Positions 43,027 through 51,908 of a stretch of DNA of 64,000 nucleotides are shown here, piece by piece; position 1 is the first letter of the stretch, and every line of letters starts with the position of its first letter. The DNA is from Agrococcus sp. ARC_14 (lineage in GTDB: Bacteria; Actinomycetota; Actinomycetes; Actinomycetales; Microbacteriaceae): NCBI RefSeq assembly GCF_022436485.1, contig NZ_JAKUDO010000001.1, forward strand, positions 1,054,001-1,118,000, given 5' to 3'. The notes under the pieces were generated by a model, which ran no database searches, had not been told where the DNA came from, and was given only the letters and a program-made list of their open reading frames with translations. The translations under genes were made by a program, and so were the position numbers.

Positions 43027-44298
43027 ATGGCAACCCAGGTGAACCCGCCGCGCGGCATGCGCGACTTCCTGCCGGCCGAGAAGCGCGTGCGCGAGCGGGT
43101 GCTGCGCGTGATCCGGCAGGCCTACGAGCACCACGGGTTCGAGGAGATCGAGACGCCGGTGGTCGAGGACGCCGCGCGCCTGCACGCCGGCCTCGGCGGC
43201 GACAACGAGAAGCTCGCCTTCGCCGTCATGCGTCGTGGCCTCACGACCGACGACCTGCGCGCGGCCGAAGCGCCGCTCGACCTGGCAGACCTGGGCCTGC
43301 GGTTCGACCTCACGGTGCCGCTCGCGCGATTCATCGCCTCCCACCGCGCGAGCCTGCCGCCCGTGTTCCGCGCCATCCAGATCGCGCCCGTCTGGCGTGC
43401 CGAGCGCCCGCAGCGGGGCCGCTTCCGCCAGTTCATGCAGTGCGACATCGACATCGCGGGCGAGCCCGGCATCGCGGCGGAGCTCGAGGTGCTGGCGGCG
43501 ACGGGGGATGCGCTCACCAGGCTCGGGATCCCCGACGCGTTCATCCGCATCAATGACCGCCGCATCCTGCTCGCCGCGCTCGAGCACGCAGGCGTGCCCG
43601 CCGACCAGCACGATGGCGCGCTCATCACGGTCGACAAGCTCGACAAGCTCGGTCGTGAGGGCGTGAGCGACGAGCTCGGCACCCGCGGTCTCGACGGCGG
43701 TCGGCTGCTCGAGACCCTCGACGCCATCAGCGATCTCGTGGCAGATCGGCCGGAGGTCGCCGATGCAGCTGCCCCAGAACCCGGCGCGACGCCGCTCGAG
43801 GGCTTCGACGTCGCCCTGCTCGAGCCCGTGCGGGAGCTGTTGGCGGCCAATGTCGGCATCCGGCTCGAGTTCGATGCCACGCTCGTGCGCGGCATGGGCT
43901 ACTACACGGGCCCGATCTTCGAGATCGCGCACCCGGAGCTGCCCTTCTCGATCGGCGGCGGCGGCCGCTACGACGGCATGGTCGGCCGTTTCCTGGGTCA
44001 GGAGCTGCCGGCGGTCGGCATCTCCCTCGGCTTCGAGCGCCTCGTCGACCTCGTGAGCCTGCCGGAGGAGCAGGGCGGCGAGACCGTCGCGCTGCTGCTC
44101 GACAAGTCCGTGGAGCCCTCGGAGGCGCTCGCGATCAAGCGCGAGCTCGTGGCGGCAGGCCAGACGGTGCGCATGCAGCGCCGCACGAAGAACGTGACGG
44201 GCCTGCTGGAGCAGCTGGCCGCATCCGGAGCCACGCACTTCGCATTCGTGCGCCCCGGCGACACCGCCGCGGCGCTCGAGATCAAGCCCATCGCCTGA
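43027..44298 (+). CDS. hisS: Histidyl-tRNA synthetase
   Basis: A 423-aa class II synthetase. Motif 1 and 2 regions include PPRGMRDFLPAEKRVRERV, LRFDLTVPLARFIA and VWRAERPQRGRFRQFMQCD; the histidine-specific loops are LVRGMGYYTGPIFEI and SIGGGGRYDGMVGRF; motif 3 is AVGISLGFERLVDL. A HisRS anticodon-binding domain closes the protein. GAGAAT at 43015-43020 lies 6 nt before the ATG, a leaderless pattern; codons upstream in frame are not plausible. Complete. Confidence 0.96.
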   Translation: MATQVNPPRGMRDFLPAEKRVRERVLRVIRQAYEHHGFEEIETPVVEDAARLHAGLGGDNEKLAFAVMRRGLTTDDLRAAEAPLDLADLGLRFDLTVPLARFIASHRASLPPVFRAIQIAPVWRAERPQRGRFRQFMQCDIDIAGEPGIAAELEVLAATGDALTRLGIPDAFIRINDRRILLAALEHAGVPADQHDGALITVDKLDKLGREGVSDELGTRGLDGGRLLETLDAISDLVADRPEVADAAAPEPGATPLEGFDVALLEPVRELLAANVGIRLEFDATLVRGMGYYTGPIFEIAHPELPFSIGGGGRYDGMVGRFLGQELPAVGISLGFERLVDLVSLPEEQGGETVALLLDKSVEPSEALAIKRELVAAGQTVRMQRRTKNVTGLLEQLAASGATHFAFVRPGDTAAALEIKPIA

Positions 44299-44354
44299 CC
44301 CCTCCCGTCCCGATCCATGGGCACTGCCGCATTGGCGTGCTCGCTCGAACCAGC

Positions 44355-44464
44355 GAGTGGCGCCCTGCGGGATCGAGTGGCGCCTCGCGCCATCGAGTGG
44401 CGCCCTGCGGGATCGAGTGGCGCCCTGCGGGATCGAATGGCGCCCTGCGGGATCGAATGGCGGA
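44355..44464 (+). repeat. 20-bp tandem array A, five full copies and one partial
   Basis: Unit GAGTGGCGCCCTGCGGGATC, copies at 44355, 44375, 44395, 44415 and 44435, then a half copy to 44464. Copy 2 differs in its centre (CTCGCGCC) and the last two start GAATGG. No spacer separates the copies. The reverse complement of the GAATGG form agrees with array B at 14 of 20 positions. Confidence 0.95.
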
Positions 44465-44490
44465 GTGTGCGACCGCCCCCGATGTGATGC

Positions 44491-44710
44491 CGGAAGCCGC
44501 CAATGGATGCCGGAAGCCGCCAATGTATGCCGGAAGCCGCCAATGTATGCCGGAAGCCGCCAATGGATGCCGGAAGCCGCCAATGTATGCCGGAAGCCGC
44601 CAATGGATGCCGGAAGTCGCCAATGGATGCCGGAAGTCGCCAATGGATGCGGGGAGCCGCCAATGGATGCGGGGAGCCGCCAATCGATGTTGGGAGGCGC
44701 CAACGGATGA
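44491..44710 (+). repeat. 20-bp tandem array B, eleven copies
   Basis: Unit CGGAAGCCGCCAATGGATGC, eleven back-to-back copies from 44491 to 44710. Copies alternate between AATGGATGC and AATGTATGC in the first six, carry GTCGC in copies 7-8, GGGGAGCC in 9-10 and decay in copy 11 (TGGGAGGCGCCAACGGATGA). The graded change toward the eno side suggests unequal exchange within the array with older units at the edge. Confidence 0.95.
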
Positions 44711-46108
<1,398 letters not shown>

Positions 46109-46151
46109 GGCGCTCGCCGCATCAGCGCATGACAGGCGGTTCGACCGTCGC

Positions 46152-46190
46152 AGGAGGGCACTCGCCGGTAGCATCGGCGGGTGCCCTCCT
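46152..46190. promoter_or_regulatory. 16-bp palindrome enclosing the ftsB -10 box and start codon
   Basis: AGGAGGGCACTCGCCG (46152-46167) pairs with CGGCGGGTGCCCTCCT (46175-46190) with one mismatch; the 7-nt loop GTAGCAT contains most of the -10 box TAGCAT (46169-46174). The ftsB GTG (46181-46183) lies in the right arm. It may be the eno terminator, an operator, or both. Confidence 0.65.
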
Positions 46191-46633
46191 CGTCTGACGT
46201 CGCCCTCGGGCAGCTGCGCGTCTCGTGGCTGCTGCTGATCGTCGTCGGCCTCGTGGTGGCAGGAGCCGTCGTGCTCGCACCCACCGTCGGCCTGCTGCTC
46301 GAGCAGCGCCGAGACATCGCCGCGCTCGAGGCGCAGGTCGCCGATCAGCAGGCGAACCTCGAGTCGCTCGAAACCGAGTCGGCCCGCTGGGAGGATCCCG
46401 CCTACATCGAGGCGCAGGCCCGCGACCGGCTCTTCTTCGTGTACCCGGATGAGACGAGCTTCGTGCTGCTCGACAACCGCTCCGCGCTCGAGACCGCGTC
46501 GAGCGAGGTGCCCTCCGCGACGCTCGAGGCACCCAGCAGCGACTGGACGGCTGCCGCGGCCAACTCGTTCCTGCTCGCAGGGCTCACCAATCAGGCGCCG
46601 ACCTCCATCGGCACCGCCCCGGAGCCGCAGTGA
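46181..46633 (+). CDS. ftsB: Septum formation initiator (FtsB/DivIC family)
   Basis: A 150-aa bitopic division protein: cytoplasmic N terminus, one transmembrane helix (about 14-36), a leucine-zipper coiled coil (about 40-68, EQRRDIAALEAQVADQQ) and the family motif WEDPAYIEAQARDRLFFV (70-87), then a variable tail. It joins FtsL and FtsQ in the divisome. TAGCAT lies 6 nt before the GTG, so the mRNA is probably leaderless. The eno-ftsB-DUF501 order is conserved in actinobacteria. Its stop overlaps the DUF501 GTG. Confidence 0.92.
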   Translation: MPSSSDVALGQLRVSWLLLIVVGLVVAGAVVLAPTVGLLLEQRRDIAALEAQVADQQANLESLETESARWEDPAYIEAQARDRLFFVYPDETSFVLLDNRSALETASSEVPSATLEAPSSDWTAAAANSFLLAGLTNQAPTSIGTAPEPQ

Positions 46634-47199
46634 GCGCAGCGATCGACCCCGCAACGGAGCGTGACCTCGAGATCATGGCGCTGCAGCTGGGGCGCACCAT
46701 GCGCGGCGTGCTCGGCATCGGCGCACGCTGCGCCTGCGGCGCCCCCACCGTCGTGGTGACGAGCCCGCGGCTGCCCGACGGCACCCCGTTCCCGACCTTC
46801 TACTACCTCACCCATCCGGGAGCCACCGCATCCGCGTCTCGCCTCGAGGCCGACGGCACGATGGCCGAGCTGCAGCTGCGGCTCGAGGAGCCGGGGGTGG
46901 CGGATGCGTATGCCGCGGCACATGCGGCGTACCTCGCCGACCGTGAGGCGCACGGGCACGTCGAGGAGATCGCCGGCATCAGCGCTGGCGGCATGCCGAC
47001 ACGGGTGAAGTGCCTGCACGCGGTGCTGGCGCAGTCCCTCGCGGCCGGGGAGGGCGTGAACCCGATCGGCGACCTGGCCCTCGAGCTGGGCGACTGGTCG
47101 CCGTCGGTGTGCGCGTGCCCGCAGGATCAGCGCGGCAGCCGGCTGGGCGCTGGGGATGCCGCCGGGGTCACCCGCGCGGGCGAGCCGTCGGAATCCTAG
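46630..47199 (+). CDS. DUF501 domain-containing protein
   Basis: A 189-aa cytoplasmic protein. The CACGAPTVVVTSPRLPDGTP segment, FPTFYYLTHPGA and RVKCLHAVLAQSLAAGEGVN, NPIGDLAL are DUF501 landmarks; the conserved cysteines and histidines suggest a metal site. The GTG overlaps the ftsB stop (GTGA). The eno-ftsB-DUF501 block usually also includes a Ppx/GppA phosphatase, which is absent here. Function unknown. Confidence 0.88.
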   Translation: MSAAIDPATERDLEIMALQLGRTMRGVLGIGARCACGAPTVVVTSPRLPDGTPFPTFYYLTHPGATASASRLEADGTMAELQLRLEEPGVADAYAAAHAAYLADREAHGHVEEIAGISAGGMPTRVKCLHAVLAQSLAAGEGVNPIGDLALELGDWSPSVCACPQDQRGSRLGAGDAAGVTRAGEPSES

Positions 47200-47206
47200 G
47201 CCGCGA

Positions 47207-47237
47207 TAGAATCCCGGTATCCACATCTGATACCGGG
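47207..47237 (+). promoter_or_regulatory. ndh promoter with palindrome at the transcription start
   Basis: TAGAAT (47207-47212) is a good -10 box. It is followed at once by CCCGGTATC-CACATCT-GATACCGGG (47213-47237), a perfect 9-bp inverted repeat that would cover the start point. It can act as an operator or fold as a 5' hairpin on the ndh mRNA, ending about 14 nt before the GTG at 47252. Confidence 0.7.
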
Positions 47238-47251
47238 GAAGAAGTGCGTCT

Positions 47252-48586
47252 GTGAACAAGATCCTGATCGTTGGAGGCGGCTACGCCGGCCTGTACACCG
47301 CCCGAGGGCTCGAGCGTCAGCTCGGCGGCTCCGAGGCGGAGATCACCATCGTCGACCCGCTGCCCTACATGACCTACCTGCCGTTCCTGCCGGAGGTCGC
47401 GGCAGGCTCGATCGAGCCCCGCCACATCGTCGTGCCGCTGCGCCGCCACCTCAAGCGCACGCGCATCGTGCAGGCGAAGGTGACGAACGTCGACCACGCG
47501 AACAAGGTCGCGACGATCCAGCCGGAGCTCGGCGAGGAGTCGACGCTCGACTACGACGTCATCGTCGTGACCGCCGGCTCCGTCTCGCGCACGTTCCCGA
47601 TCCCGGGCGTCGCCGACGAGGCGATCGGCATGAAGACCATCGAGGAGGCCGCCGCCGTGCGCGACCGCCTGATCTCGAACTTCGCGAAGGCCGCGGCGCT
47701 CCCCGAGGGCCCGGAGCGCGACCGCCTGCTGACGGTCACGGTCGTCGGCGGTGGCTTCGCCGGCATCGAGACGATCGCCGAGCTGCGCGACTTCGCCACG
47801 CACCTGCTCTCGCGCTACCGCGAGATCACCTTCGACGAGGTCAGTTTCCACCTCGTCGAGGCCATGGGCCGCATCATGCCCGAGGTCAGCGAGCAGACCG
47901 CGCTCTGGGTCGTCGAGGATCTGCGCAAGCGCGGCGTCGACGTGCACCTCGAGACGCAGCTGCAGGGCGCCGTCGATGGCGTCGTCGAGCTCTCGACGGG
48001 CGAGCGCTTCGGCTCCGACCTCATCATCTGGACTGCAGGCGTGATGGCCAACCCGGTCGTGCGTGCGACCGACCTGCCGCTGGACGACCGCGGCCGCATC
48101 ACCGCGCTCGCGACGCTCCAGGTCGCGAAGGACGGCGAGGTCGTGCCGGATGCCTGGACGGCAGGCGACGTCTCGGCCGTTCCCGACAAGTCCAAGACGC
48201 CCGGCCCGGGCGGGTTCTGCGTGCCGAACGCGCAGCACGCCGTGCGCCAGGCGAAGCTGCTGGCGAAGAACATCGTCGCCGTGCTGCGCGGCGAGGCTCC
48301 GCGCGAGTACATCCACGACAACCAGGGCGCCGTCGCGGGCCTCGGGCTCTGGAACGGCGTGTTCCAGAAGGGCAAGCTCGCCATCAAGGGTCCGATCGCC
48401 TGGGTCGCTCACCGCGGCTACCACGGCCTCGCGATGCCGATGTGGGAGCGCAAGCTGCGCGTCTTCGGCGACTGGTGGAACCAGTTCTGGCTGGGCCGCG
48501 ACATCGTCGAGATCTCGGATCGCGAGCGCCCGCGCGTCGCGTTCGAGACCTTCGCGTCGCGCCCGAAGCCCAAGGTCGACGCGTAG
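47252..48586 (+). CDS. ndh: Type II NADH dehydrogenase
   Basis: A 444-aa single-subunit flavoprotein that passes electrons from NADH to menaquinone without pumping protons. FAD binding is by ILIVGGGYAGLYTARGL at the start, NADH binding by VTVVGGGFAGIETIAEL (about 167-183), and TAGDVSAVPD near 310 is the second FAD contact. The C-terminal part (MPMWERKLRVFGDWWNQFWL) is the amphipathic membrane anchor. GTG start after GGGGAAGAAG. A palindrome at the promoter suggests specific control. Confidence 0.94.
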   Translation: MNKILIVGGGYAGLYTARGLERQLGGSEAEITIVDPLPYMTYLPFLPEVAAGSIEPRHIVVPLRRHLKRTRIVQAKVTNVDHANKVATIQPELGEESTLDYDVIVVTAGSVSRTFPIPGVADEAIGMKTIEEAAAVRDRLISNFAKAAALPEGPERDRLLTVTVVGGGFAGIETIAELRDFATHLLSRYREITFDEVSFHLVEAMGRIMPEVSEQTALWVVEDLRKRGVDVHLETQLQGAVDGVVELSTGERFGSDLIIWTAGVMANPVVRATDLPLDDRGRITALATLQVAKDGEVVPDAWTAGDVSAVPDKSKTPGPGGFCVPNAQHAVRQAKLLAKNIVAVLRGEAPREYIHDNQGAVAGLGLWNGVFQKGKLAIKGPIAWVAHRGYHGLAMPMWERKLRVFGDWWNQFWLGRDIVEISDRERPRVAFETFASRPKPKVDA

Positions 48587-48662
48587 CCGCAGCACGCACC
48601 GATCGCCTCGACAGCGCCGCGCCCTCCTCGGATGGGGCGCGGCGCTGTCGTATGGTGAACAC

Positions 48663-48674
48663 GGACGATCGTCC
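48663..48674. promoter_or_regulatory. Palindrome GGACGATCGTCC, probable TetR operator
   Basis: A perfect 12-bp palindrome just downstream of TATGGT (48650-48655), a likely -10 box, and upstream of the broken tetR gene. Its form matches known TetR-family sites with GGAC/GTCC arms. If transcription starts about 48661 the site overlaps the start point, as for autoregulation. Confidence 0.65.
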
Positions 48675-48699
48675 AAGTTCGATGAGGATCGGAGCGCGT

Positions 48700-49299
48700 G
48701 TGGCGCGGAAGCCTGCCGAGGTTCGGCGCAAGGATCTGGTGGAGGCCGGGCTGCGGGTGATCGCCCGTGAGGGCATGCACGCCGCGACGGTGCGTGCCAT
48801 CGTCGCGGAGGCGGATGTGCCGCTCGCCACGTTCCACTACGTCTTCGAGTCGCGCGACGAGATGATCGGCGAGGCCTACGCCTACGTGGTGCTGCCCAGG
48901 GTCGGCGAGCTGCCCATCCCGTTCGGCACGGACTCTGCGCCGCTCGAGGCGGTGCGCGCCGTGCTGCACGACTGGATCGACCGCTTCGTCGCGCATCCCG
49001 AGTAGGAGCTGGCGATCATGGAGATCATGGCGTACTGCAAGCGCACGCCATCGCTGGCGCACCTGCCGGCCGCCGTGCAGGCGCGCTACGTCGAGCTGAT
49101 CTCCACCGTCATCACGACGATGTGCGCGCAGATCGACGTCGAGCCTGCGACGCCGCTGGACGAGCTCGCTCAGCTGGTGCTGCACGTCACCGATGGCCTC
49201 ACCTACCACCTGCTGCGCACCGGCGACGTCGACGCATCCCGTCGCTTCGCCGAGGTCACTGCGCCGCTGCTGACGGCTGCAGTGCTCGGCGAGCGCTGA
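48700..49299 (+). pseudogene. TetR family regulator interrupted by an in-frame TAG
   Basis: One frame encodes a whole TetR protein of about 198 residues except for a TAG at 49003-49005. The first part (GTG 48700 to 49002) has the helix-turn-helix VRAIVAEADVPLATFHYVFE and ends FVAHPE. The same frame continues after the stop as ELAIMEIMAYCKRTPSLAHL, clearly the next helix of the ligand domain, to TGA at 49297-49299. A single base change from a sense codon such as CAG would explain it. ATG 49018 could restart translation behind GGAG, giving a ligand domain without DNA binding. ATG 48682 is an alternative first start. The downstream gene overlaps the final stop. Confidence 0.85.
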
Positions 49300-50513
49300 T
49301 GGCGCTCGACCTGCTGACCGCCGAGTCGTGGTCGGCCGCCGGCCACTGGGAACGGATGGACGCGGCGACCGCAGGCATCGACGGCCCCTTCGCGGCGCTC
49401 TCGCTCGAGGCGCTCGCGGCCAATGCCCGCGACATGGTCGCGCGCGCTGACGGCACGATGCTGCGGCTCGCGACGAAGTCGGTGCGCAGCCGCGCGGTGA
49501 TCGAGGCTGTGCTGGCGACCCCTGGCTGGCGCGGCGTGCTCGCCGCCACGCTGCCCGAGGCGCTCTGGCTGTCGGAGACCGTCGACGACGTGCTGCTGGG
49601 CTACCCGACCGCCGATCGTGCGGCGCTGGCCGCCCTCACGCGCGACGAGCGCGCGCTCGAGCGCGTGACGATCATGATCGACAGCGTCGAGCAGCTCGAC
49701 GCGATCGACGCGGCGATCCCCGGCCATCCAGAGATCCGGGTGGCGCTCGAGCTCGACTCCGCCCTCGAGATGGGGCGCTGGCGGGTGGGCGTGCTGCGCT
49801 CGCCGCTGCGCACGCCGAAGCAGCTGGGCGAGCTCGCGCGCACCGTCGCCGACCGTGCCGGGTTCCGGCTGGTCGGCATGATGTCGTACGAGGCGCAGGT
49901 CGCGGGCGTGCAGAGCGGCCGACGGCGCGGGAGCAATCCGGCGTTCATGATCCGGGCGATGCAGCGGATGTCGGTCTCCGACCTGCTCGACCGCCGCACG
50001 GCGGCGGTGGCGGCCGTGCGCGAGGTCGCGCCGCTCGAGTTCGTGAACGGCGGCGGCACGGGCTCGATCGAGGTCACGGCCGCCGATCCCGCCGTGACCG
50101 AGATCGGCGCGGGCAGCGGGCTGTTCGGTGCGCGCCTGTTCGACGGCTACCGCGGCTTCGCCCCTGCGCCCGCGCTCGCGTTCGCGCTCCCGGTCGTGCG
50201 CAGGCCCGGTCCGGGCATCGTCACGCTGCTCGGCGGGGGCTGGGTCTCCTCGGGCCCGCGCGGCATCGACCGCGATCCGGTCATCGTCTGGCCGGACGGG
50301 CTCGCGCTCGATCCTGGCGAGGGGCCTGGCGAGGTGCAGACGCCCGTGCTGGGCGAGACCGCAGACCGGTTGCGGATCGGCGACCGGGTCTGGCTGCGTC
50401 ACGCCAAGGCGGGCGAGCTGTGCGAACGCACCGACCTGCTGCACCTGGTGGCGGGCGATCAGGTCGTCGCCGCGCTTCCCACGTACCGTGGGGAGGGGAG
50501 GAAGCTGCTGTGA
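49299..50513 (+). CDS. PLP-dependent amino acid deaminase/aldolase (alanine racemase N-terminal fold)
   Basis: A 404-aa fold-type III enzyme related to D-threonine aldolase and D-serine dehydratase. The PLP lysine is in MLRLATKSVRS (near residue 54). The C-terminal D-serine-dehydratase-like domain carries a likely metal site in LLHLVAGDQV preceded by RHAKAGELCERTD (His and Cys). The ATG overlaps the tetR stop (TGATG) and its own stop overlaps the next GTG, so three genes are coupled. Substrate is unknown; D-threonine, D-serine or a related beta-hydroxy amino acid is likely. Confidence 0.85.
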   Translation: MALDLLTAESWSAAGHWERMDAATAGIDGPFAALSLEALAANARDMVARADGTMLRLATKSVRSRAVIEAVLATPGWRGVLAATLPEALWLSETVDDVLLGYPTADRAALAALTRDERALERVTIMIDSVEQLDAIDAAIPGHPEIRVALELDSALEMGRWRVGVLRSPLRTPKQLGELARTVADRAGFRLVGMMSYEAQVAGVQSGRRRGSNPAFMIRAMQRMSVSDLLDRRTAAVAAVREVAPLEFVNGGGTGSIEVTAADPAVTEIGAGSGLFGARLFDGYRGFAPAPALAFALPVVRRPGPGIVTLLGGGWVSSGPRGIDRDPVIVWPDGLALDPGEGPGEVQTPVLGETADRLRIGDRVWLRHAKAGELCERTDLLHLVAGDQVVAALPTYRGEGRKLL

Positions 50514-51802
50514 CATGGACGAACTGGGCGCGCTCGCAGCGCGCTGACCCGCGCTGGGTGCATGCTCCCACGACCATCGACGAGGTGCGCCGGGCGCTCG
50601 AGCAGGTGCGCCAGCGCGGCGGTGCTGTGCGTCCCCTCGGCAGCGGTCATTCGTTCTCGGCGGCAGCGCGCTCCGACGAGGCGCAGCTGACGGTCTCGGC
50701 CCTGCGCGGCGTCGTCTCGCTCGACCCCGAGCTGCGGCGCGTCACGGTGCTGGCAGGCACGACCATCCGCGAGCTCTCAGCGCTGCTGGCCGAACGCGGC
50801 CTCGCGCTCGACACGCTCGGCGACATCGATCGGCAGACCATCGCCGGCGCCATCTCCACCGGCACGCACGGCACCGGCATCCGTCATCAGTCCATCGGCG
50901 CCTCCGTCGTCGCGGCGACGCTCGTGACCGCCGACGGCTCGGTGCTGCGCATCAGCGAGACCGAGCGGCCGGAGCTGCTGCCGGCGGTGCGGCTCGGCCT
51001 CGGCGCTCTGGGCGTGCTGGTCGACGTGACGGTGCAGTGCGTGCCGGCGTTCGCGCTCGAGGCGATCGAGACCGCCGTGCAGCTCGAGGCGGTGCTGGAG
51101 GATTGGATGGGCCTGCTGCAGCGCACCGACCACTTCGAGTTCTTCTGGTTCGCCGCCACCGCCCTGGCCGCAACGAAGTCGAACACGCGCGTCGACGGCC
51201 CGCTCGCTCCGCGCTCTGCGGTCGGGCGCTTCATCGATGAGCGCCTGCTCAACGACATCGGCCACCGGGCGCTGCTCACCCTCGGCGCGCTCGCACCGGC
51301 CAGTGCGCGTGCGGTCAACGAGCTCTCCGCGCGCAGCATGTCGCGCGGTCGCTTCGTCGAGCCCAGCCACCAGGTCTTCGTGGCCAAGCGCACCGTGCGC
51401 TTCCGCGAGCTCGAGTACGGCATCCCGGTGGAGGCGCTGCCCGAGGCGCTGCGCGAGATCGACAGTGCGCTCCGCCGGGCGCGGCTGGTGCCCACGTTCC
51501 CCTTCGAGATCCGTGCGATCGGGGCCGACGACGCGCTGCTGTCGACCGCGAACGGCCGCGACACCGCCTACATCGCAGCGCACCGATGGTGGCGCGAGGA
51601 CCCGCGCCCGCTGTTCGAGCTCGTCGAGCCGATCCTGCTGGCGCACGACGGTCGGCCCCACTGGGGCAAGCACCACTCGCTGCGTGCGGCACAGCTCGCG
51701 GAGCGGGTGCCTGGCTTCGCCACGTTCCTGGCCGTGCGCGACGAGCTCGACCCGGAGCGCACCTTCGCGAGCGACTGGACGCGCAGGGTGCTGGGCGCCT
51801 GA
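50510..51802 (+). CDS. D-arabinono-1,4-lactone oxidase family FAD-dependent oxidoreductase
   Basis: A 430-aa VAO-type flavoprotein. The N-terminal FAD domain has RPLGSGHSFSAAARSDE, then LDTLGDIDRQTIAGAISTGT and HGTG; the C-terminal ALO domain ends with RPHWGKHHSLRAAQL, the HWGKxH signature of aldonolactone oxidases. It oxidises a sugar lactone or alditol with oxygen or another acceptor. The usual His for covalent FAD is not at the SGGH position (SGHSF instead), which fits the bacterial SGHS form. GGGGAGG lies upstream of the GTG that overlaps the previous stop. Confidence 0.88.
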   Translation: MTWTNWARSQRADPRWVHAPTTIDEVRRALEQVRQRGGAVRPLGSGHSFSAAARSDEAQLTVSALRGVVSLDPELRRVTVLAGTTIRELSALLAERGLALDTLGDIDRQTIAGAISTGTHGTGIRHQSIGASVVAATLVTADGSVLRISETERPELLPAVRLGLGALGVLVDVTVQCVPAFALEAIETAVQLEAVLEDWMGLLQRTDHFEFFWFAATALAATKSNTRVDGPLAPRSAVGRFIDERLLNDIGHRALLTLGALAPASARAVNELSARSMSRGRFVEPSHQVFVAKRTVRFRELEYGIPVEALPEALREIDSALRRARLVPTFPFEIRAIGADDALLSTANGRDTAYIAAHRWWREDPRPLFELVEPILLAHDGRPHWGKHHSLRAAQLAERVPGFATFLAVRDELDPERTFASDWTRRVLGA

Positions 51803-51875
51803 GCCTGCTGGTCGTCGCGCTCGCGCGCCAGACCGGTGCGTCCTGCAGCGCGACGTGCACGACCCGATCCTCCAG

Positions 51876-51892
51876 CCGCTCGACACGAGCGG
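51876..51892 (+). terminator. Hairpin after the lactone oxidase gene
   Basis: CCGCTCG-ACA-CGAGCGG is a perfect 7-bp stem with a 3-nt loop, 74 nt after the stop codon and just before the -10 box of the LemA-like gene. Confidence 0.6.
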
Positions 51893-51908
51893 CGCTTAGG
51901 CTGGAGCC

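Noticed and set aside
44491..44710. CRISPR array
   Set aside because: Repeats are directly adjacent without unique spacers and no cas gene is present.
48700..49299. Programmed TAG read-through or pyrrolysine
   Set aside because: No context known to promote read-through was seen and no other gene here uses an internal TAG; a point mutation or sequencing error is simpler.
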